A stretch of DNA of 64,000 nucleotides from positions 186,001 through 250,000 of the forward strand of contig JABLXZ010000002.1 of the NCBI GenBank assembly GCA_013177935.1, in the 5' to 3' direction. A program made the position numbers and the translations under genes. The notes beneath the pieces were generated by a model. That model saw only the letters and a list, made by a program, of their open reading frames with translations, ran no database searches and was not told the DNA's origin. Shown piece by piece: positions 1-8,600 of the stretch. Source of the DNA: a candidate division WOR-3 bacterium. GTDB lineage: Bacteria > Hydrothermota > Tepidihabitantia > Tepidihabitantales > Tepidihabitantaceae. Every line of letters starts with the position of its first letter. The stretch's first letter is position 1.

Positions 1-1
1 G

Positions 2-1168
2 GCAACACTTATTGAGGTTGGCGGTAAGGGTTTTATTCTCCTTAATATGAGGGATATCACCAAAGAGCGTGAACTTCTTGAGAAACTGAAGGAGAATGAG
101 GCCCGGCTCGAGCTGTTATTTCGCTCAATTCCCGCATTCGTCTGGACTACCGATAAGGAGCTTCATATTACCTCGGTACTCGGTTCCGCCCTGAATAAAC
201 TGGGATTAAACCCTGAGGAGTTGATAGGTAAAAATTGCCAGGAGTTCTTTAAAGACCTTCGGGTCATTGAGGCGCATCACCGGGCGCTTAAAGGCGAGTC
301 GGTCAACCTTAACTTTACCTATCAGGGGCGGAGTTATCAGGGTCAAGTTGAGCCTTTACGAAACGGTGAAGGTGTGTTGATCGGCGTGGTTGGTGTTGCT
401 CAGGATGTTACTGAAATCCGTCAGGTTGAAGCCGAAGCAGAGGAAAAAATGGTTGCCTACCAGACCGTGATGAACACCGCCCCAATTGGCATCGGCGTCC
501 ACCAGGATGGCAGGGTGGTGATGGTCAATCCGGCTGGGGCACGCATACTGGGTTATGACGACCCGGCTGAAGTTATCGGGCTAAATGTTGTTGATATTGT
601 TCACCCTGATGACCGCCCTCTGGTAATTAAGCGGATAAGGGATGTTATTGAACAGGGCAAGGCTGGTGCCCCGGTTGAAGAGAGGTTTCGGCGGCAGGAT
701 GGCAGTTATATAACCGTCGAGGTTGTCAACGCGCCGTTCACCTGGAAGGGTCGACCTGCGGTACTGGTTGTGGTTCGGGATTTGAGCGGAGAAAAACGGT
801 TAAGTTGGGAAGTGGAAGAAGCCTGGTCTCACGCCCGGGCGATTCTGGAAAAGGCGCCGCATGGCATCGCCGCCCAAACCGAAGGGCGCATAGTTTATGC
901 CAACCCGGCGTTTGCGCGGATGTTTGGTTATTCGCTAAACGAATTAATCGGCATGCCCATAAAAGAGCTTATTCCCGAATACGAAGAGCAACGGCTTTCC
1001 GAATACACCGCTGCCCGGTTGGGTGGCAAGCCAGCTCCTGTCCAGTACCTCGCGGATGGTCGGCGTAAAGACGGCACAGTCTTCCGGCTCAAAGCCGACG
1101 TGACCACCTATGAGATAGATGGCAAACGGTATGTCCTTGGTTTTATAACCCCCATCTCGCCCGATTGA
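2..1168 (+). CDS. Multi-PAS sensory protein, 5' end outside window
   Basis: The reading frame is open from base 2, so the gene begins before the window; the first ATG at 47 lies inside a PAS-domain end (the segment RDITKERE is a typical PAS-to-linker junction) and is not a credible start. The visible 388 residues hold the tail of one PAS domain and then three complete PAS domains, at about residues 29-135, 155-262 and 275-388, joined by short helical linkers. PAS domains bind small ligands or cofactors and pass signals. The protein ends directly after the last PAS domain without a kinase, cyclase or DNA-binding output domain, so any output domain must be upstream. No ligand-binding residues could be assigned. 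Its TGA stop is embedded in the -35 box of the next promoter. Confidence 0.85.
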   Translation, partial: ATLIEVGGKGFILLNMRDITKERELLEKLKENEARLELLFRSIPAFVWTTDKELHITSVLGSALNKLGLNPEELIGKNCQEFFKDLRVIEAHHRALKGESVNLNFTYQGRSYQGQVEPLRNGEGVLIGVVGVAQDVTEIRQVEAEAEEKMVAYQTVMNTAPIGIGVHQDGRVVMVNPAGARILGYDDPAEVIGLNVVDIVHPDDRPLVIKRIRDVIEQGKAGAPVEERFRRQDGSYITVEVVNAPFTWKGRPAVLVVVRDLSGEKRLSWEVEEAWSHARAILEKAPHGIAAQTEGRIVYANPAFARMFGYSLNELIGMPIKELIPEYEEQRLSEYTAARLGGKPAPVQYLADGRRKDGTVFRLKADVTTYEIDGKRYVLGFITPISPD

Positions 1169-1192
1169 CACAAGACAAACTTTAAGTAAAAT
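1165..1192 (+). promoter_or_regulatory. Promoter of the PpiD-like gene, leaderless type
   Basis: TTGACA at 1165-1170, a 16 bp spacer and TAAAAT at 1187-1192. The -10 box ends 8 bp before ATG 1201 and there is no ribosome site, so the mRNA probably starts at or next to the start codon. The TGA stop of the upstream gene (1166-1168) lies inside the -35 box. Confidence 0.75.
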
Positions 1193-1200
1193 TTCTAAAT

Positions 1201-3024
1201 ATGTTGAGCACAATGCGCAAACGCGTTAAGGTAATTATGTTTATTGTCGCGGCGGCATTTATCGCCGGGTTTCTGATGAGCGAACTGTGGCAACTTGTCC
1301 GCTATCGGGAACGGGGGAGCCGGCGTCAAATCCTATCGAGTGGAGTTGGTCAGGTGGACAAACAGACCATTGGATTTGACGATTATCGCCAGGTGCGTGA
1401 GTTCATTGCTCAGAAGTATCGAAAAGACAGCCTGTTCCGCGACCTGACAAATGAAGACGAGACGAGGATTGAACATCTTGCCTGGGATTATCTAATTCAG
1501 GAGATGACCTGGAATAAGATTTTGAAGGAGTCAAAGTTGAACATCACTGAGGGTGAACTGGAGTGGATTATCACCCATTTCCCACCCCAGGCGATACAGA
1601 ATAACCCCGACCTGATGACCGACGGGAAATTTGACACAACGAAGTATCTTCAGGCCTTACAGAATCCTCAGAACCGGCCATTTTTTGCTCAGTATGCCCG
1701 GGAGATTTATGAGCAGTTGCGGCCCCAGAAGTTGCAGATGTATGTTGCTGGTGCACTGCTCGTGTGTGACGCCGAGGTGGAAGATGCCTTATCGAGGGCA
1801 AACACTATTGTTAACGTAACCGCCCTGCGGTTTGGGCCCGGTGCGCTAACGGAAGAGGAGAAGAAGTTCGAGCCCACCGAAGCCCAGATGCGCGCCTATT
1901 ATCGTGCCCACCTGAAAGATTACCAGCCCAAGGAAGAGGTTCGGGAAGCGCGGTTTGTGTTTTTTCCCTTTGGTGTAAATGCCCAAGATTCGATTGCGGC
2001 GCGCGAGCGAATCGATGAGGCTTATCGCCGGCTGCAGGCGGCAGACCCAACAACTGTCCGCGACAGTTTTGAAATGGTGTCCTACACCTTTGGGGATTTT
2101 GAGCCTGAGACCTCGGCGGTTGCCTTAACCCCCAGCCAGTTTTTTCCCGCAACCGAATCGGTGGTGCGGCGCTTAAAACCGGGTCAGTTCAGCCGACCGG
2201 TTGTTGCGGAAAATGGCTGGCAGATTATATTTCTTGACAGCATCCGAAACGACACCTTCTGGGTTCGGCGTATCCGGACGCGAATCCGGCCCGACGAGAC
2301 GCGGGAACTGGCACTCCTTGACCAGGTGAAGGCTTTTATCGACCAGGCACAGGCTGACAATTTTGACTCGGTAGCAGCGCGTCAGGGGTTGACCATTGCA
2401 CCAACGCCCGCCCGGGTCGTTGGAAAAAAGAAGTTGAACTGGGCGGTGGAAATTTACAACCCGGGGCAACTGGTTGAGTGGGCGCGGGAGGCAAAAGAGG
2501 GTGATATCCTTGATGTACCGCTACGCGGGCCCTATGGCTTTTATGTGTTCCAGCTTGCCCGGATTGTTCCGGTCAAGCCCGCACCGTTTGAACAGGTGAA
2601 ACAAGCGGTGCGGTGGAAATTGCGCCAGGAAGAGCAGAAGAAACTGAGGCGTAAAAAGGCACAGGATGCGGTTGCCGAAATCAAGACGGGAAAGACGCTG
2701 GAACAGTATGCGAGCGAGCACCCCGGGGTTGATTTGATTCAAGAAGAGGTCAAGGGAATCTATGACTACCTGGCGCGGGGTCGGTATGGCACGGAGTTTG
2801 TATATGCGGCGCTGGCACTGGAACCGGGTCAGATTGCCGGTCCGGTTGAAACCAACTGGGCCAGTTTTATCATCCGCTGCGATAGCAAACAGCAGACCGA
2901 ACCGCCTGTTATGACGGCGGAAAAGTATGTCGAACAGAAACAGCAGCGTCTGTTTCAGGAGTTGTGGCAGAAGATTACCGAGGAGCCAGAATCAAGAGAC
3001 TTACGTCTGTTTCGGGGATATTGA
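1201..3024 (+). CDS. Membrane-anchored peptidyl-prolyl isomerase, PpiD/SurA-like
   Basis: The 607-residue protein starts with a short basic N-terminus followed by one hydrophobic anchor (about residues 9-27), then a SurA_N/PpiD-type helical domain (about 45-210), a parvulin-like domain (about 220-350, ending in the family-typical segment NGWQIIFLDS), and a second, more divergent parvulin-like region (about 395-560). This architecture is that of periplasmic foldases that assist outer-membrane and secreted proteins, which suits a chromosome rich in large secreted proteases. Start ATG 1201 is supported by the promoter position; ATG 1213 is an alternative giving the same anchor. The gene is followed at once by the tRNA-array promoter, whose -35 contains this gene's TGA. 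Confidence 0.85.
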   Translation: MLSTMRKRVKVIMFIVAAAFIAGFLMSELWQLVRYRERGSRRQILSSGVGQVDKQTIGFDDYRQVREFIAQKYRKDSLFRDLTNEDETRIEHLAWDYLIQEMTWNKILKESKLNITEGELEWIITHFPPQAIQNNPDLMTDGKFDTTKYLQALQNPQNRPFFAQYAREIYEQLRPQKLQMYVAGALLVCDAEVEDALSRANTIVNVTALRFGPGALTEEEKKFEPTEAQMRAYYRAHLKDYQPKEEVREARFVFFPFGVNAQDSIAARERIDEAYRRLQAADPTTVRDSFEMVSYTFGDFEPETSAVALTPSQFFPATESVVRRLKPGQFSRPVVAENGWQIIFLDSIRNDTFWVRRIRTRIRPDETRELALLDQVKAFIDQAQADNFDSVAARQGLTIAPTPARVVGKKKLNWAVEIYNPGQLVEWAREAKEGDILDVPLRGPYGFYVFQLARIVPVKPAPFEQVKQAVRWKLRQEEQKKLRRKKAQDAVAEIKTGKTLEQYASEHPGVDLIQEEVKGIYDYLARGRYGTEFVYAALALEPGQIAGPVETNWASFIIRCDSKQQTEPPVMTAEKYVEQKQQRLFQELWQKITEEPESRDLRLFRGY

Positions 3025-3048
3025 CACAGGGCGGTTTTAAATTAATAT
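3021..3048 (+). promoter_or_regulatory. Promoter of the tRNA array
   Basis: TTGACA at 3021-3026, a 16 bp spacer and TAATAT at 3043-3048, about 25 bp before the first tRNA. The stop codon of the preceding foldase gene (3022-3024) is inside the -35 box. No other promoter is evident among the five closely spaced tRNAs, so they are probably one transcript. Confidence 0.7.
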
Positions 3049-3073
3049 TATATTTAAGGGTGATGGGCCAAAG

Positions 3074-3146
3074 GGCCCCATCGTCTAGCGGTTTAGGACA
3101 TCACTCTTTCAAGGTGAAGGCACCGGTTCGACTCCGGTTGGGGCCA
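3074..3146 (+). tRNA. tRNA-Glu (anticodon TTC)
   Basis: Acceptor arm GGCCCCA (3074-3080) pairs with TGGGGCC (3139-3145). The anticodon stem TCACT/GGTGA encloses the loop CTTTCAA with anticodon TTC. The T arm has the usual GGTTCGACTCC core. CCA is not encoded. First gene of a five-tRNA array. Confidence 0.95.
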
Positions 3147-3165
3147 TCTGGTCGCGGTTTTGAGT

Positions 3166-3238
3166 GCGGGAGTAGCTCAGCTGGTAGAGCATCACCTTGC
3201 CAAGGTGGGGGTCGCGGGTTCAAATCCCGTCTCCCGCT
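3166..3238 (+). tRNA. tRNA-Gly (anticodon GCC)
   Basis: Acceptor arm GCGGGAG (3166-3172) pairs with CTCCCGC (3231-3237). The anticodon loop TTGCCAA carries GCC within the stem TCACC/GGTGG. The D arm GCTCAGCTGGTAGAGC and T arm GGTTCAAATCC are canonical. CCA is not encoded. Confidence 0.95.
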
Positions 3239-3246
3239 TTTTTTCT

Positions 3247-3318
3247 GGCGGCATAGCCAAGCAGCAAGGCAGCGGTCTGCAAAACCGCAATTCCGGGGTG
3301 CAAATCCCCGTGCCGCCT
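3247..3318 (+). tRNA. tRNA-Cys (anticodon GCA)
   Basis: Acceptor arm GGCGGCA (3247-3253) pairs with TGCCGCC (3311-3317), with discriminator U at 3318, the identity base expected for tRNA-Cys. The anticodon stem GCGGT/ACCGC encloses CTGCAAA with anticodon GCA. Confidence 0.95.
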
Positions 3319-3329
3319 TTGGTCTGTTT

Positions 3330-3416
3330 GCCGGGGTGGCGGAATAGGCAGACGCAAGGGACTTAAAATCCCTTGACCCATTTAGGGTCGTGCCGGTTCG
3401 ACTCCGGCCTCCGGCA
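3330..3416 (+). tRNA. tRNA-Leu (anticodon TAA)
   Basis: A class II tRNA of 87 nt. Acceptor GCCGGGG (3330-3336) pairs with CTCCGGC (3409-3415) with one G-U pair. The anticodon stem AGGGA/TCCCT encloses CTTAAAA with anticodon TAA. The long variable arm (GACCC with GGGTC around 3375-3389) is well paired. Confidence 0.95.
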
Positions 3417-3434
3417 CTTTGCCGGAATAGGATT

Positions 3435-3507
3435 GGGCCGTTAGCTCAGCAGGCAGAGCACCTGGTTTTTAACCCGGTGGCCGCAGGTTCGAATCCTGCA
3501 CGGCCCA
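3435..3507 (+). tRNA. tRNA-Lys (anticodon TTT)
   Basis: Acceptor GGGCCGT (3435-3441) pairs with ACGGCCC (3500-3506). The anticodon loop TTTTTAA carries TTT. The anticodon stem is CCTGG opposite CCCGG, which leaves one T-C mismatch in the middle pair, while all other arms are regular. Last tRNA of the array. Confidence 0.92.
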
Positions 3508-3523
3508 TTTTGGCTGAATAGGC

Positions 3524-3552
3524 TTGATTTTTTAACCGGAGTCGGGTAGATT
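3524..3552 (+). promoter_or_regulatory. Promoter of the Mut7-C gene, leaderless type
   Basis: TTGATT at 3524-3529, a 17 bp spacer and TAGATT at 3547-3552. The -10 ends 8 bp before the GTG start at 3561, and no Shine-Dalgarno site is present. The arrangement matches other leaderless starts in the window. Confidence 0.6.
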
Positions 3553-3560
3553 TAAGTCAG

Positions 3561-4064
3561 GTGAAAAACAACCAGTCACGCACGGGCGGAAAATCGGAAA
3601 AACCGCGCTTCTATTGTGATGTAATGCTCGGTAAACTGGCACAGAAGTTACGGCTGTACGGCCTGGATGTTCGGTATGAGCGGAACCGAAGCGGGATGGC
3701 AGCGTATCGCGATGCCCGCGCTGAAGGCCGGGTTTTTCTGACCCGCAATCGGCGATTGCAAAAGTTGCCCGGGGTGATGCTGGTTCAGAGCGAGAAACCG
3801 GCAGAGCAGGTTGAAGAGTTAAAACCCCGGCTCGGTTTGGAACAGGTTGTCTTAGAAAAGAAGGAAGAAACCGGACTGCTATCCCGGTGTTTGGTTTGCA
3901 ATGAGCCACTGGCAAGGATAAGCCGGGATGAGGCAAGGCCCGCAGTGCCGTTTTTTATTTATCAAATTCATTACGAGTTTCGGCGCTGCCCCAAATGCCG
4001 GAGGATTTACTGGCCCGGAAGCCATGTGGAAGATATGTTGAAAAATATCAAGGGAAAAGGTTAA
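3561..4064 (+). CDS. Mut7-C RNase domain protein
   Basis: This 167-residue protein matches the Mut7-C family: an N-terminal PIN-like part with the signature RFYCDVMLGKLAQKLRLYG (acidic Asp near residue 19) and VFLTRNRRL, followed by a C-terminal zinc-ribbon-like part with two CxxC pairs (CLVCNEPL near 113 and CPKC near 149). Family members are predicted nucleases acting on RNA; no substrate can be inferred from position. The GTG start is supported by the upstream promoter spacing. The gene precedes the ammonia-lyase gene by 13 bp and is probably co-transcribed with it. Confidence 0.82.
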   Translation: MKNNQSRTGGKSEKPRFYCDVMLGKLAQKLRLYGLDVRYERNRSGMAAYRDARAEGRVFLTRNRRLQKLPGVMLVQSEKPAEQVEELKPRLGLEQVVLEKKEETGLLSRCLVCNEPLARISRDEARPAVPFFIYQIHYEFRRCPKCRRIYWPGSHVEDMLKNIKGKG

Positions 4065-4077
4065 AAGGAGGAGTTTT

Positions 4078-5601
4078 ATGGCAATAGTGCTGGATGGCAA
4101 AGGATTGAAAATTGAAGACATTGTGCGGGTTGCGCGGGACCGGGAGAAGGTTGAACTTTCGGCCGGGGCGCGCGAGCGGATAAACAGATGTCGGGAGTTC
4201 GTTGAGGAGAAAATCCGCCAGCGGGCGGTGATGTACGGCATTACAACCGGTATCGGCGAACTTTCCGAGGTTGTTTTGTCTCCAGAGCAGATTAGGCAGT
4301 TTCAGCGGTATCTGGTCTATTCCCATTCTGCCGGATGTGGGGAGCCGCTACCGGAAGAGGTTGTCCGGGCAGCGATGTGCTCACGGATTAATGTGCTGGC
4401 GAACGGGCATTCTGGTATCAGGCTGGCGGTCGTTGAGCTTCTGGTGGAGATGCTCAATCGCGGGGTGACACCGGTGGTTTTTGACCGGGGTTCGGTGGGC
4501 GCCTGTGGCGACCTGTCGCCAATGAGCCAGATGGCGCTGGTGCTATTAGGTGAGGGTGAGGCGATTTTTCAAGGGCGGCGGATGACCGGTGCGGAAGCGC
4601 TCGCTGCGGCTGGACTCAAGCCGATTGAATTTGAAGCCCGGGATGGACTGGCAACAATTAACGGTTCCAATATGACCGCTGGTATGGGCGCGCTGGAACT
4701 GTTCGATGCCCAGCGGTTAATAAAAACCTCTGAGGTTGCAGCAGCGCTGACACTCGAGGTATTGAATGCCAATATGGCGGCGTACGACGAGCGGATTCAT
4801 AAGGTGCGGGGGTATGCGGGTGCGGTCGCGTGTGCCGAGAACATCCGGCGTCTAACCGCTGATTCGGAAATGCTGAAGCAACCCGGTAAAAAGGTACAAG
4901 ACGCCTATGCGTTAAGGTCAACACCCCAGGTTGTGGGCGGTGCCAAGGATGCGCTTTGCTGGGCGCGGCAGATGTTTGAGACGGAGTTAAACGGAGTTGG
5001 TGACAATCCGCTCTTTTTCCCGGAAGACCAGGCATATTTGACCGGAGCGAACTTTCAGGGAACACCCCTGGCGCTGGCACTGGATTTGACCGGCACCGCA
5101 GTGACAATGATTGCGGTGCTGGCAGAGCGCAGGACGAATCGGCTTTTAAACCGCAACCTTTCGGTCGGGCTGCCGGCTTTCTTGACCAGGGGTGCCGGCA
5201 TGTTTTCGGGTTTGATGCTGACTCAGTACACTCAGGGGATGCTGGTTTGTGAGAACCGGATTCTTTCGGCGCCGGCAGCAACCGGCTCAATTCCGGCTGC
5301 TGCTGATCAGGAGGATTTTGTTTCAATGTCCTTCACCTCAGCCCGAAAAACCGCACAGATTCTTGAGAACGCCTGGTATGTGATTGCGATTGAGCTACTC
5401 GCTGGTGCCCAAGCGGTTGAGTTCCGCAAACCACTAAAGTTGGGTGTCGGGACAAACCGGGCGTATCAAGCGATCAGGTCAGTGGTTGAGAAACTGGAAG
5501 AGGACCGGCCCTTGCAGTACGATATCAACCGGCTGAAAGAATTGGTGAGTTCAGGCGAGTTGTTGGCGCAGGTTGAGTCCGAAGTTGGTCCCCTGAAATA
5601 A
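4078..5601 (+). CDS. hutH: Histidine ammonia-lyase family enzyme with Cys at the MIO position
   Basis: The 507-residue protein is full length for histidine ammonia-lyase, which deaminates histidine to urocanate. Tyr53 (MYGITTG) and His83 (YSHSAGCG), the catalytic and substrate-selecting residues in Pseudomonas HAL numbering, are at exactly those positions, and the late motif DQEDFVSM is conserved. The tripeptide that cyclises into the MIO electrophile is Ala-Cys-Gly (codons at 4501-4509), not Ala-Ser-Gly; position 143 is Cys. The ribosome site AAAGGAGGAG precedes ATG 4078. No hutU, hutI or hutG genes accompany it, so a role other than the full histidine-degradation route, or a different aromatic amino acid substrate, cannot be excluded. 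Confidence 0.88.
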   Translation: MAIVLDGKGLKIEDIVRVARDREKVELSAGARERINRCREFVEEKIRQRAVMYGITTGIGELSEVVLSPEQIRQFQRYLVYSHSAGCGEPLPEEVVRAAMCSRINVLANGHSGIRLAVVELLVEMLNRGVTPVVFDRGSVGACGDLSPMSQMALVLLGEGEAIFQGRRMTGAEALAAAGLKPIEFEARDGLATINGSNMTAGMGALELFDAQRLIKTSEVAAALTLEVLNANMAAYDERIHKVRGYAGAVACAENIRRLTADSEMLKQPGKKVQDAYALRSTPQVVGGAKDALCWARQMFETELNGVGDNPLFFPEDQAYLTGANFQGTPLALALDLTGTAVTMIAVLAERRTNRLLNRNLSVGLPAFLTRGAGMFSGLMLTQYTQGMLVCENRILSAPAATGSIPAAADQEDFVSMSFTSARKTAQILENAWYVIAIELLAGAQAVEFRKPLKLGVGTNRAYQAIRSVVEKLEEDRPLQYDINRLKELVSSGELLAQVESEVGPLK

Positions 5602-5620
5602 AGCGGATTTTAAAGCAAAC

Positions 5621-5642
5621 GGGGCGTCCATCAGGACGCCCC
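5621..5642. terminator. Hairpin terminator between convergent genes
   Basis: A perfect 9 bp stem GGGGCGTCC/GGACGCCCC with loop ATCA lies between the convergent ammonia-lyase and C25 peptidase genes. The T tracts on both sides are weak, so this is an imperfect bidirectional terminator. Almost the same hairpin recurs at 60047-60066. Confidence 0.65.
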
Positions 5643-5661
5643 GCGTCGTTTAATGTTTATT

Positions 5662-8600
5662 TTAACGCTGGATGACCAGTTTTCTTGTTTGCAAAGTACC
5701 GGACGGGGTTGAGAGCCTGACAAGATAGATGCCGTTGGGCAGATCGGTGATGTCAAGTTGATGGATTGAGCCGGTAACGAAACGCGCGGATTTGACCAGT
5801 GTGCCCAGGGCGTTGAAAAGTTCAATCGTGAGTGGTGCATTGTCAGGTGAAGCAATTGTCAGGATATGGTGTGCTGGATTGGGTGCGAGCCGGAGGCTAG
5901 CATTTTCCATCCGCGGTGCCGGTTCGGCAGCTATCCCGTTGCGACGAGGCATTTGGGGCGAAAAGATGCTCATAGTGTCCGGGATGTAAACATAGAACTC
6001 GTTCGTGCCGTTACCCCGTAATGCCCAGACCTGGCGCCGCAGGAAGGTTAACGCACCACCCGCCTTTACGCGCTTACCCGAAGGTCCTTCGGGCATCTCT
6101 GACAGCTCATACCAGTTGTTTGTCGTTAAGTTGTAGCAATAGAAGTAGTTGCGATTACCACCGGTAAGAGCATACAGCGTGTTGTTACCATCACTGGCGA
6201 TGCCACAACCGTCACCGCAACGGGAGCGTTTACCTGATGATGAATATTCAGGCACCGCGGTCTTCATATGCCAGGCGTCCTCTTCAATCGAATACTCATA
6301 GAACTCGTTAACCTTGGATTTGATGGCATACAACTGTTCTGAACCGTGGGCACAGAGCGCTGAACCAGACTTAAACTTTTTGCCAGAAGGTCCGGCAGGA
6401 GCCTGAGCACGTGCCGCCCAGGTGTTGGTTTCGACCGAATACTCATAGAATTCGAAGGTGTTAGAGCCCTTCAAGAGGTAAACAAAACCGCTGTTGTTCC
6501 GGTTGACATAGGCTAAACCGGTGCCACCTTTTAAGGTTTTGCTGCCCGCGGGCACATCAGGTAGTTGGGTCCAGGTGTTTTCGATGATATCGTAACGCCA
6601 GAATTCAAGGGTGCCGTTGCCTTTTGTCGCATAGACATACCGTTCACCATCGGAACAGAGCGCACCACCTTTGCGCACCGGTTTACCAGATGGGCCGGTT
6701 GGCATTGCGGGCAGGGCACGCCAGATTCCGGTCTGGACATCGTATACATAGAAGTCGAGCGTTTTATTACCGCGCAGGGCGTAGATTCGGGCGGTGTCGG
6801 TTTCAATGCCGGCGAGGGCGCCGCCGTGCTTTACCGGATTGGCACCAGGCGGAAGGTCAGGTCGGCGTTGCCAGCCCAGGGCACCAGGTGAGACGCGCAC
6901 TTTTACATTCAGGCTGTCGTTTGTCGGTTCAGCGTCACCAGGCGCGACCACCGCAGCAATCAGCCGATAGTAACCGATGGTTGCGGCCCAGGGTGGCAGA
7001 CGCACATCACGGGTTTCGCCCGGGGCAAGTTCTGGGGTGGCAGCAGAATCGTAATAAATCAGACTGCCGCTCACGGTGTCGATGATGGTCAGAAATACCT
7101 GACACTCGGTTGGAATTGAGCCAAAGTTCTTTGTCCGGGCGATAGGTGAGACAATCATCGGTCGCATATCACCCTGCGGCGAAATCGAAACCAAGCCGAC
7201 ATCCCGCATCACCACCCGACAGGTGGTTGAAAGGGTGTCGTTTCTGGGATTGGGGTCACCGAGCCCAACTGAACAACGAACGGTATAGTTCCCCGGAGTT
7301 GCGGTCCAGGTTGAAAATTGGACATCGCGGGTTGAGTCTTGAGGCAGGAGGTTGACAAGTGCAGAATCAAAGAACACGGTGCCTGAGGTGCCGGTTATCT
7401 TTAAGAATGTTTTAAAGGAACGGGTAGTGGGAGAGTAGTTGGCAACGCGGGCAACCGGTGTAATATCGCCCGGGTCGATATCACCGCTGGGTGCGATAAT
7501 CTGGACCACACCAACATCGGTACCAACCACGCTGACCGTTCCGCTGGCGCGGTCGTTTAGAGGATTCTGGTCGCGCGAGAGCAAAGTGGTGCAGCGGGTG
7601 CTGAAACTCCCAGGTGTGTTGGCGTACCAGTCCGGGAACGATATCACCGTATCGGCACCGGCAGCCAGGGAGATTGAAAGCTGGGCAAGGTAGCCATCAG
7701 TGATGGTGAACCGGCAGAAGAAAACTTCTCCGGTTGAACCGAGGTTGCGAAGCCGTGCCTGAGGGGTAATTACCGCGCCCGAGTCAACACTACCAGTTGG
7801 TGCGACAATGGCGACCGCCGCAACATCGTGTACCAGCACGGTTGTACTTGACCTTGTTGTGTCGTTAGCGCGGTTGGCGTCATTGGCGACATAGACCGAG
7901 CAAAGGACGGTTAGGGCACCGCGGGGCGCATTGACCCGCCAGGGTGTAAGGTTAATGGTATCGGTTGAGCCGGGGTTAATTGTCGCTGACAAAGAGTCGT
8001 TGTAAAAGGAGCCAATGCGGACAAAAACCCGGGCATTCTCCTGGACCGAGCCCTGATTAGCGACCGTTACCCGAACCGGTACAAGAGCGCCGGAGTCAAT
8101 AAAAGCCGTAGGTGATAAAATCGCCCGGGCAGCGATGTCGTGTACCGCAACAATGAACGAGCCGGTCACACGGTCGTTTGCGGGCACCAAATCGCCGCTA
8201 AGCTTTGTTGAGCAGGCGGTAGAATAGGTGCCGCGTGGACCGCAGAGCCAGTTGGAAAAGTAGACATTAACCGATTCACCCGGGGCAAGGTTGTTCACCA
8301 GCGCGCTGTCAAGCCAGGTGGTTGTGCCGGTGATGCGGAAGATCGCCCGGAAGTTTTCGGTGGTATTTCCAAAGTTCCGGACCCGAGCCTGAACCGGCAA
8401 AGTGGAAGCGGAGTCAACATTGCCAATCGGTGAGAGAATTTTTGTGCAGGCGACATCCCGGACCCGGACAAACACATTGGCGGTTGCAAGGTCATTGGGC
8501 GGGTTGTTGTCGCCGGCAAGTTCGGTTGAGCACCGGACCGTGCGTGTACCCCGCGGCAGTGCGGTCCAGGATGGGAAGTTAACGGTGTCAATCGCGCCCG

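Noticed and set aside
4658-5326. Open frame of 222 codons antisense to the ammonia-lyase
   Set aside because: Overlaps a clear gene with conserved residues; composition is that of a shadow frame
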